In this document: positions 44,867 to 52,049 of the stretch, in pieces
Layout of the letters: every line of letters starts with the position of its first letter
How positions within the stretch are numbered: position 1 is the first letter of the stretch
Assembly (NCBI RefSeq): GCF_004295585.1
Contig: NZ_AP019400.1
Coordinates: 6,626,501 to 6,690,500 of the forward strand
DNA length: 64,000 bases
Reading direction: 5' to 3'
DNA from: Cohnella abietis
GTDB lineage: Bacteria; Bacillota; Bacilli; Paenibacillales; Paenibacillaceae
The notes under the pieces: model-generated
Databases searched by the model: none
Told to the model about the DNA's origin: nothing
Seen by the model: the letters and a program-made list of their open reading frames with translations, nothing else
Translations under genes and position numbers: made by a program

Positions 44867-45546
44867 CTTTGGCCATCCTCTAGAACATATCCTGTTCCCC
44901 ACACTGTTTTGATATATTGCGGATTATTGGGCTCGACCTCTATTTTTTCGCGTAAATGACGAATATGCACATTCAAGGTACCATCTCCGGTATAAGAGTC
45001 GCCCCACACCTTCGAGAACAGCTCCTCCTTAGGCACCACTCGATTTTTATTTTGCGCTAAGTAGCAGAGTAGCCTGTATTCCAACGATTTGAATTTGATT
45101 TCTGAGCCGTTCACGCGAACGCGGGAGAGCGCACAATCGATCTGGACGTGGCCAAACTCCAGCGTTTCTGCGGATTCTTGCTTGCCGTATCTCTTAAGCA
45201 CTGCTTTAACCTTGGCTAGCAAAATACTGAGCGTATATGGCTTTCGGATATAATCGTCCCCACCGATATTAAGGGCAATGAGAATATCGTCGTCGCTAGA
45301 CCGAGCGCTAATAAAAAGGATCGGAATCTGCGTCGTTTGCCTCAGCTTCTTGCATAGATCGAAGCCCGAGGTCTGCCCTAAATTAATATCGAGAAGAATG
45401 AGGGAGGCTTCATTTTCCCGTAAAAATTGCTCGCATGCTTCCGCGCTAGTCACGTAAGCCGTTGTGACGTCAAACATATTAAAATACTCGCATGTCGTTT
45501 CCGCTAGAACGCTCTCGTCATCCACAATTAAACAATCATAGTTCAT
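44863..45546 (-). CDS. OmpR-family response regulator of the ABC exporter locus
   Basis: 227 residues from the ATG at 45546 (GGAG upstream; a start at 45636 would add an unlikely 30-residue tail). Receiver motifs VDDESVLAET, phospho-acceptor Asp in LILLDINLGQTSGFDL, Lys in YIRKPYTLS, and a C-terminal winged helix ending TLNVHIRHLREKIE. Expected to control the exporter genes downstream; a regulator/kinase/ATPase/permease order is typical of envelope-stress or peptide-resistance modules. Confidence 0.93.
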   Translation of the reverse strand: MNYDCLIVDDESVLAETTCEYFNMFDVTTAYVTSAEACEQFLRENEASLILLDINLGQTSGFDLCKKLRQTTQIPILFISARSSDDDILIALNIGGDDYIRKPYTLSILLAKVKAVLKRYGKQESAETLEFGHVQIDCALSRVRVNGSEIKFKSLEYRLLCYLAQNKNRVVPKEELFSKVWGDSYTGDGTLNVHIRHLREKIEVEPNNPQYIKTVWGTGYVLEDGQR

Positions 45547-45633
45547 ATTCGTTCTCCATTCACAGTCACTTACTAAATAGTGGTTATACAAATAATAACA
45601 TTTTATATGACTAATGAGGCTTGCATAAATTCG

Positions 45634-45666
45634 CAAAAAAGGAGCTTCCGCCAGGAAGCCCCTTTA
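45634..45666 (-). terminator. Terminator of the LacI-GH3 operon
   Basis: On the minus strand AAAGGGGCTTCC pairs with GGAAGCTCCTTT (G-U wobbles) followed by T residues, 58 bases after the GH3 stop. Confidence 0.7.
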
Positions 45667-45723
45667 CCTTACCACCAATTCAATTCCACTTAGCTTTGAT
45701 TACAGTAATACGCCACCGTACAA

Positions 45724-48510
45724 TCACGCTTGTTTGAATTCGATCCAATCGATCTGCAAGCCTGGCTTGATGAATTCCAATTGCAATTCGTAAAGCCCCA
45801 CTTCCAATTCGATTTTCACAAGCTTTTGACGAATCCATTTGCCTTCCGTTCCGTTCGTTTGAATGGTCGTCATCAGTTGACCGTTCAGAGTTACGTTACA
45901 GGCACTTTGCGCCAACTCGGATTCCGGAGACATAATGTTCACGATAATCCGGTATGGGCCGGCCTGATCTACCTTCATCAAGGTCGATCCAGTGACAGTA
46001 GGTTTAACCTGTGCATTATCAGATAGGACTTGTGCTTGCTCCGGAGAAAGAGACGAATTCGCCTTAAACGCAACAATCGTTTCATCAATCTCTTGTTTTC
46101 TCGAGAATACCGGCGCTTGCATCAAGAATCGACAGATGTTAATGGCAGATCGTTGAAGCTCGCCTCTCGTTAGAGTTCCATTTTCCAATGATTCCAGAGT
46201 GTTGTCTTCGTAAGCATTGATTTCTGCCCCGTAGTTGCTGACGACCATATACAGATCGTTCTGCGCACGGACCATCCAGTTCGTATATTTGCGATCTGGT
46301 GTGCCTCCTTCGACGACATCATTCATAACTGCCCACCAATCCGTCATGACGATGCCTTCAAAGCCCCATTCCCCACGAAGAATTGTCGTATTCAGATCAT
46401 AATTAGAAGCCGCCCAGTGCCCGTTGATCGGGTTATAGGAAGTCATGATTGAGTTTGCTCCGCCTTGCTTCACCGCGATTTCGAAGCCCTTCAGATAAAT
46501 CTCCCGAAGCGCGCGCTCGGATACGACGGCATCTACTTTGCTGCGATGCTTCTCCTGATTGTTGCAGGCGAAGTGCTTCAGCGTGGCGTTAGAGCCGCCC
46601 TTCATGATTCCACGCGTGCATGCCGCTGCGAATGCCCCGGAAATGAGTGGATCTTCCGAGAAGTATTCGAAATTACGGCCATTGAGCGGACTGCGACGAA
46701 TATTTAAGCCAGGTCCAAGCAAGGCATCCACATTGTTGCTGACCAATTCCTGGCCTTCCATGACGTACAGCTGTTCAACCAACTCCGCATTCCAGGTTGC
46801 CGCAAGCAATGTACCGATAGCGACTTGTGTCGCTTTCTGCCCGCTATCCATCCGGATGCCAGACGGTCCGTCCGCCGTACATCCAACCGGAATTCCGTAC
46901 TTGTACAGGCTATCGCTAACTCCACCGAAAGCAGAAGCCGTACCCGGCGTAACTAAAGGACTGCTCATGCCTTCTCCCCGTACGATTTCGGCCAGATCCG
47001 TATCGCTAAGCTGGGCTATGAAGGCTTCAATCGTGACTTTCCCGTCATGCACGTCTCTTAAGGTATAGCCTTGATTGCCTGTCTGTTCCAACGTGGTGGG
47101 CAGATTGCTCTCAATCCGCTCCGCTATGGAGATTCTACGCTTCGGCATTTTTTCGAAGGCGAGCTCGTACGAACCGTCTTCCTTCCGAACGCCTGGCTTC
47201 ATCCTTGTGAAACCTTCCGTCGGCGCCATCGCCTCTTGTAGCTGCTCCACCAATTGAATATTTTCCACGACGTAGCCGCTTTGCCCCTCAATGCCTACCT
47301 CAGCAACATTCTTGACACTAGTTCCCACATAAATGTGATATGTACCAGCTTCTAAAACATATGCGGAAGGATGCCCCGTCACACCGGCGTCATCATAAGA
47401 GGCCATCGAGTGAACAGGGAAGCTCACCGTAAGACGCTGCGATTCGCCAGGCTGAAGAGCTTCCGTTTTGACGAATGCCGCCAAAGCTTTAGCAGGCTGA
47501 CCCAGCTTTCCTTGCGGCGCCTCGTAGTAAACCTGTACAACCTCTTTGCCCGCATAGACGGCTCCCGTATTGGTGACCGTTACGTCAATAGCGATGACAT
47601 TCTCTCCTTCGAAAGAAATCAGTCTCGCTTCCTCTGACTCGAGGCTAAATGTGGTATAAGAAATACCATAACCGAATTCGAATTGAACGCGATCTGGGAG
47701 GAAAGTCTCGAAATAACGATAGCCGACATAGATATCTTCCTGATATAGATTTACGAGTTCATTGCCATAATTGCGCGTTGATGGATAATCGGCAATGGAA
47801 AGGGCAACCGTATCGGTGAGCTTTCCGCTTGGCGTTACGTCTCCGGCTAGTACGTCGGCAATCGCATTACCGCCTTCCATGCCGCCATGCCAAGCATAAA
47901 TGACACACGGAATTGGGTGGACATAGCCTTCTTCATTCAACCAGCTCATATCGATAATATTAGATACATTAAGTACGACGATGGTTTGTTCGAAACGGGC
48001 AGTCACCTGCTTCAGCATCGCTTTTTCTTCCGGCGTTAATTGATAGCTTCCCGGCTCATCGGCATTATCCTGATCTTCGCCCGCCGTGCGTCCGATGACA
48101 ACAATAGCCTTGTTCGATCGACTTCTTGCAGCTGCCACTAGTTCATCGGTAAGAGGCATTTCTTTCTGATACCAAGGTTCAGCAGCCCAGCCACCCCCGC
48201 CGTTATCGAACGGATGGCTCTCGATCCATGTTTCATAGACGGATGCCAGATCTTCGTTGACAGCAAAGTTTTCCTTACTGCGCAAGCCGTTCAACAAATT
48301 GGTCGTATAGGATACATGAACGCTTCCTCCCGAACCAGTACCACTGCGATAGTAATTGACTTGGGTTCTTCCGAAGATCGAAACATTATCGCCGCTTCGT
48401 AGCGGAAGCACCTGATTATCATTTTTTAGTAGTACTGCGCCCTCTGCAGCTACCGTCCGGCTAAATTCAGCAAAACCTTCTAATGGAACTCCTATGCTCT
48501 GTGTGCTCAA
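45724..48510 (-). CDS. GH3 beta-glycosidase with reversed domain order
   Basis: 928 residues from a TTG with AGGAGG seven bases upstream. The C-terminal-type GH3 alpha/beta domain comes first (AVLLKNDNQVLPLRSGDNVSIFG, VVIGRTAGEDQDNADE), followed by a fibronectin-III-like domain (VTNTGAVYAGKEVVQVYYEAP), and only then the catalytic barrel (TADGPSGIR, ATLKHFACNNQE, EIYLKGFEIAVKQGG, GIVMTDWWAVMND with the nucleophile Asp). A final module of about 100 residues (QAGPYRIIVNIMSPES...LQLEFIKPGLQIDWIEFK) resembles a carbohydrate-binding beta-sandwich. Swapped-order GH3 enzymes are known from rumen bacteria. Cytoplasmic, no signal peptide. It lies 23 bases after the LacI gene, forming an operon. Confidence 0.9.
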   Translation of the reverse strand: MSTQSIGVPLEGFAEFSRTVAAEGAVLLKNDNQVLPLRSGDNVSIFGRTQVNYYRSGTGSGGSVHVSYTTNLLNGLRSKENFAVNEDLASVYETWIESHPFDNGGGGWAAEPWYQKEMPLTDELVAAARSRSNKAIVVIGRTAGEDQDNADEPGSYQLTPEEKAMLKQVTARFEQTIVVLNVSNIIDMSWLNEEGYVHPIPCVIYAWHGGMEGGNAIADVLAGDVTPSGKLTDTVALSIADYPSTRNYGNELVNLYQEDIYVGYRYFETFLPDRVQFEFGYGISYTTFSLESEEARLISFEGENVIAIDVTVTNTGAVYAGKEVVQVYYEAPQGKLGQPAKALAAFVKTEALQPGESQRLTVSFPVHSMASYDDAGVTGHPSAYVLEAGTYHIYVGTSVKNVAEVGIEGQSGYVVENIQLVEQLQEAMAPTEGFTRMKPGVRKEDGSYELAFEKMPKRRISIAERIESNLPTTLEQTGNQGYTLRDVHDGKVTIEAFIAQLSDTDLAEIVRGEGMSSPLVTPGTASAFGGVSDSLYKYGIPVGCTADGPSGIRMDSGQKATQVAIGTLLAATWNAELVEQLYVMEGQELVSNNVDALLGPGLNIRRSPLNGRNFEYFSEDPLISGAFAAACTRGIMKGGSNATLKHFACNNQEKHRSKVDAVVSERALREIYLKGFEIAVKQGGANSIMTSYNPINGHWAASNYDLNTTILRGEWGFEGIVMTDWWAVMNDVVEGGTPDRKYTNWMVRAQNDLYMVVSNYGAEINAYEDNTLESLENGTLTRGELQRSAINICRFLMQAPVFSRKQEIDETIVAFKANSSLSPEQAQVLSDNAQVKPTVTGSTLMKVDQAGPYRIIVNIMSPESELAQSACNVTLNGQLMTTIQTNGTEGKWIRQKLVKIELEVGLYELQLEFIKPGLQIDWIEFKQA

Positions 48511-48533
48511 CTTGTTTCCTCCTACTTATCGTA

Positions 48534-49511
48534 TCATTCAGAATGGACTCGATTCACCGAGTTCCCTTCAATTAAGCTGACATAAACTCTTTCTGACTCG
48601 ACGGGTTCGCCGCGAATCATCTTAAGCAATTGCTCAGCGGCAAGCGCGCCCCATTTGCGCATGGAGTAATCGATCGTAGCCATTCGCGGTCGCGTATACT
48701 GCGCCAGCTGGATATTATCATAACCAATCAAATGAATATGCTCGCCAATGACGAGCGAGGTGCAGGTTTGAATATAGTCGATCAATCCGATTGCCATATC
48801 GTCGTTTAAGCAGAAGACTCCAACGGGTTGGTCATACTCTTCTGCAATTCGCGAGCCCGCTGCATACCCAGACTCCTTATCGAAGGATCCCGGTATTTCG
48901 ATAAAGCTCACTTGAGGCGTACGTTCAATGACTTGTCTGACGGCCCGCATGCGCTGCCGGGCATCATATGAGCCTTCTGGTCCGCTTACGGTATAGATCC
49001 GATCGTAGCCTTGGTTCAACAAGTACTCCATCGCCAGCGTCGCACCCGCTTTATTATCGAGCAGCACCTGATTTACATTGTCGTGCTGTAGCTCCCGATC
49101 CAACACAACCAGCTTATGGCCGCGTTCGGCAAATTGGAGAAGCTCTTCGTCTGTAAGTGTCGCATCGAGAATAATGGCGCCATCGAACGTTCGCTCCGGA
49201 ATTAACCGATGTGATTGACGCCCGCTACAGACGATGAGATCGTAGCCCTTGCGACTGAGCTCATCTTTGACGCCCTGAAGCAAATCTCCATAAAAGTGAC
49301 CATAATAATCTGTCAGGTACATGCCAATGAGCATGGACTCCCGCTTCTTAAGCATCCGGGCAGCTCCATGGGGAACATAACCCATATCGCTAGCGATGGT
49401 CGATATTCGCTCGGCCGTCTCCTTCGTGATCCGTTCACTGCCATTCAGTGCGTAGGATACAGTCGATATGGAGACACCTGCCTTCTTGGCAATATCCTTA
49501 ATACTGACCAC
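48534..49511 (-). CDS. LacI-family transcriptional regulator
   Basis: 325 residues from a GTG with AAGGGAG nine bases upstream. The LacI headpiece VSIKDIAKKAGVSISTVSYALNGSERITKETAERI, hinge GYVPHGAARMLKKR and a periplasmic-binding-protein-like core (LIGMYLTDYYGHFYGDLLQG, GYDRIYTVSGPEGSYDARQRM, CLNDDMAIGLIDY) are complete. It should repress both GH3 genes and itself through two identical GAAACGTTTC palindromes in the divergent region and respond to a beta-linked sugar; ligand unknown. Confidence 0.93.
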   Translation of the reverse strand: MVSIKDIAKKAGVSISTVSYALNGSERITKETAERISTIASDMGYVPHGAARMLKKRESMLIGMYLTDYYGHFYGDLLQGVKDELSRKGYDLIVCSGRQSHRLIPERTFDGAIILDATLTDEELLQFAERGHKLVVLDRELQHDNVNQVLLDNKAGATLAMEYLLNQGYDRIYTVSGPEGSYDARQRMRAVRQVIERTPQVSFIEIPGSFDKESGYAAGSRIAEEYDQPVGVFCLNDDMAIGLIDYIQTCTSLVIGEHIHLIGYDNIQLAQYTRPRMATIDYSMRKWGALAAEQLLKMIRGEPVESERVYVSLIEGNSVNRVHSE

Positions 49512-49546
49512 GATTCGCGCTCCCTTATTTACTTCCTTTTACTTTC

Positions 49547-49556
49547 GAAACGTTTC
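49547..49556. promoter_or_regulatory. LacI-type operator, regulator side
   Basis: GAAACGTTTC, a perfect 10-base palindrome with the central CG of LacI-family operators, 36 bases upstream of the LacI start codon. An identical copy lies 150 bases away. Confidence 0.7.
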
Positions 49557-49660
49557 AACAGAACGCTAAAACCTACATTCCAGCTTCATTCAACAACGTA
49601 TTTTATTGAGTATTTTAATTTTAGATCATTATTTGGCTGATTTCAACTTGAAATGAACGT

Positions 49661-49689
49661 TTGACGAGTACAAAATACGGATTTATAAT
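49661..49689 (+). promoter_or_regulatory. Sigma-A promoter of the divergent GH3 gene
   Basis: TTGACG (-35, 49661-49666) and TATAAT (-10, 49684-49689) with a 17-base spacer: the best promoter in the window. Transcription should begin near 49696, at the edge of the operator. Confidence 0.8.
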
Positions 49690-49696
49690 CATCGTA

Positions 49697-49706
49697 GAAA
49701 CGTTTC
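49697..49706. promoter_or_regulatory. LacI-type operator over the GH3 transcription start
   Basis: Second copy of GAAACGTTTC, located at the expected +1 to +10 of the promoter at 49661-49689, an ideal site for repression. Confidence 0.75.
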
Positions 49707-49743
49707 GACAACTAGTGATTATGAGAAAGAGGGTACACATAAG

Positions 49744-51948
49744 ATGTCCAATTCTGCTTCAGGCTTACCAGCATCCTCACACGAGAAGCTTCCTATGCAC
49801 GTTTATCTCGAACGAATGACGCTAGACGAGAAAATCGCCCAGTTGATCCAGCTCGCTGTTCCCTTCTTCGAAGGTGCTTCAGATGCGGGCTTAATTACCG
49901 GTCCTATGGCCTCTCTCGGCATTTCTGAGCAAACCGTACATAATGCCGGATCAGTTCTCGGTATGGCGGGCGCGCAAGAAACCATCAACGTGCAACGCAA
50001 GCATTTGGAAAACAATCGATTAGGAATTCCCCTTCTAATGATGGCGGATATTGTCCACGGCTTCAAAACGATTTTCCCCGTTCCGCTCGCAATCGGTTGC
50101 TCTTGGAACCTGGAGCTAGCAGAACTCAGCGCGGAAATCGCTGCCAAAGAAGCATCCGTCTCGGGCGTTCATGTCACTTACGCACCTATGGTCGATCTCG
50201 TACGTGACCCTCGTTGGGGACGTGTAATGGAATCGACTGGAGAAGATCCTTACCTGAACTCGCTGTTCGCGAGAGCGTTCGTCCGCGGCTTCCAAGGATC
50301 AGACCTAGCGGGAGATCAAGATCGGGTTGCCGCTTGCGTCAAGCACTTCGCAGCCTACGGCGCTGCTGAAGCAGGTCGTGATTACAACACGGTGGACATC
50401 TCTCCGCGTCAGCTTCGTGAGTTCTACTTGCCCGCCTATAAAGCAGCGCTTGATGAAGGCTGCGAAATGGTCATGACGGCTTTCAATACAGTCGACGGCA
50501 TACCGGCCACAGGCAATGAGCCCCTTATGCGTAAGCTTCTGCGGGACGAATGGGGCTTCGATGGTATTCTGATTTCCGACTGGGGCGCGGTAAAGGAATT
50601 AATCGCGCACGGCATAGCGGCTGATGAGTCGGAAGCGGCACTAAAGGCTATAAGAGCGGGCGTTGATATTGAAATGATGACTGCCTGCTATACACATCAC
50701 TTGAACGAGCTTATCAGCAACGGCGAAGTGAGTGAATCGTTGATTGATGAATCGGTGCTCCGCATCTTGCAATTGAAGGACAAGCTAGGCTTGTTTGAAA
50801 ATCCTTACCGCGCCGCAGATCCAGTACGCGAGCAGGAAATCGTGTTCAGCGACGCTCATCGCGCATCTGCTTTGGAGCTAGCTCATAAGTCTTGCGTATT
50901 GCTTAAGAATGACGGCATTCTGCCTCTTAAGCCCTCGCAACGAATTGCAGTCATCGGTCCATTCGCCCGCAGTGGTGATCTGCTCGGACCTTGGTCTTGG
51001 ACTGGCTCACAGGATGCCATCATCCGCCTGTCTGAAGCGATTCGTGGCAAGCTAATTAATCCTGCCGTCATGACAGTCGCAGACGGTTGCGGAATCGACA
51101 CTGCTACCGAGGAGCAATGGTCGGAAGCGGCAACTGCGGCGCAAGAAGCAGACGTTATCGTCCTCGCGCTAGGCGAGGATTCTGACATGAGCGGCGAAGC
51201 TGGCTGCCGTGCAGATATACGACTACCGCAAGTTCAGCTAGAACTCATTCGTCGCGTACAAGAGCTAGGCAAACCGATCGTTGCCGTGTTGTTCAACGGG
51301 CGTCCGCTTGATCTCCATGGCGTATTCGAGGAATCTAATGCTGTACTCGAAGCCTGGTTCCCTGGCTCCGAAGGTGGCCTTGCAGTCGCTGACTTGCTGT
51401 TCGGCGATGCCAATCCATCCGGCCGCCTGACGATGTCATTCCCGTTCAGCGTTGGACAAGTACCTGTCTATTACAACGCCTTCAATACAGGACGCCCACA
51501 AGGTGCAGCCGACGCGCAAGTCCGGTATGTCTCGCAATACTTGGACATTCCGAATGAGCCATTGCTACCCTTCGGCTTCGGTCTTAGCTACGCGTCCTTC
51601 GAGTATGCGGATGCCGCGCTGTCTTCAGATACGATGACACCAGAGCAGACTCTTTCCGTCACGGTTCGAGTGACGAATACGGGAGCCGTCGCAGGCGTCG
51701 AAACCGTTCAGCTCTACGTAAGAGACGTCTCTGGTGAAGTCGTCCGTCCGGTTAAGGAGCTCAAAGGATTCCGCCAAATCGAGCTGCAGCCAGGCGAGAG
51801 CCGCGAAGTAGCCTTCGAATTGACTGAGGAGCAGCTGCGGTATTATCATTCCGATCTATCTCATTCCAGCGACGCGGGCGCATTCGTCGCATTCGTCGGA
51901 GCAAGCAGCCGGGACAATGCTTCGCTTCCATTCCGTCTCGTGAAGTAG
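49744..51948 (+). CDS. GH3 beta-glucosidase (BglX-like, normal domain order)
   Basis: 734 residues, ATG with AAGAGGG about 10 bases upstream. Catalytic barrel first (MTLDEKIAQLIQLAVPF, MVDLVRDPRWGRVMESTGEDP, AACVKHFAAYGAAE, GILISDWGAVKELI with the nucleophile Asp), then the alpha/beta domain (SCVLLKNDGILPLKPSQRIAVIG, WFPGSEGGLAVADLLFGDANP) and a C-terminal fibronectin-III-like domain (VTNTGAVAGVETVQLYVRD). No signal peptide, so it acts on imported oligosaccharides. It is divergent from the LacI/GH3 operon and shares the regulatory region. Confidence 0.95.
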   Translation: MSNSASGLPASSHEKLPMHVYLERMTLDEKIAQLIQLAVPFFEGASDAGLITGPMASLGISEQTVHNAGSVLGMAGAQETINVQRKHLENNRLGIPLLMMADIVHGFKTIFPVPLAIGCSWNLELAELSAEIAAKEASVSGVHVTYAPMVDLVRDPRWGRVMESTGEDPYLNSLFARAFVRGFQGSDLAGDQDRVAACVKHFAAYGAAEAGRDYNTVDISPRQLREFYLPAYKAALDEGCEMVMTAFNTVDGIPATGNEPLMRKLLRDEWGFDGILISDWGAVKELIAHGIAADESEAALKAIRAGVDIEMMTACYTHHLNELISNGEVSESLIDESVLRILQLKDKLGLFENPYRAADPVREQEIVFSDAHRASALELAHKSCVLLKNDGILPLKPSQRIAVIGPFARSGDLLGPWSWTGSQDAIIRLSEAIRGKLINPAVMTVADGCGIDTATEEQWSEAATAAQEADVIVLALGEDSDMSGEAGCRADIRLPQVQLELIRRVQELGKPIVAVLFNGRPLDLHGVFEESNAVLEAWFPGSEGGLAVADLLFGDANPSGRLTMSFPFSVGQVPVYYNAFNTGRPQGAADAQVRYVSQYLDIPNEPLLPFGFGLSYASFEYADAALSSDTMTPEQTLSVTVRVTNTGAVAGVETVQLYVRDVSGEVVRPVKELKGFRQIELQPGESREVAFELTEEQLRYYHSDLSHSSDAGAFVAFVGASSRDNASLPFRLVK

Positions 51949-51963
51949 AACTACGCTCAACAA

Positions 51964-51996
51964 GAAGACCGTCAGTTCATCCTGACGGTCTTTTTA
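51964..51996. terminator. Terminator between convergent GH3 and rhamnosidase genes
   Basis: AAGACCGTCAG and CTGACGGTCTT form a perfect stem with a 6-base loop and T run. It probably also ends the convergent rhamnosidase transcript. Confidence 0.8.
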
Positions 51997-52049
51997 GGTT
52001 TATCCGTGATTATTTTCAGCTCGTGATTGGATTCCCCTGCCCTCTCACT

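Noticed and set aside
40394..45546. Bacitracin-type (BceRS-BceAB) resistance module
   Set aside because: Gene order is similar, but the kinase has an external domain of about 100 residues and the permease has two FtsX modules with two large external domains, unlike BceS and BceB.
49547..49706. GAAACGTTTC palindromes as CcpA cre sites
   Set aside because: They lack the TG..CA ends of the cre consensus and are perfect symmetric sites beside a dedicated LacI gene, which is the simpler explanation.
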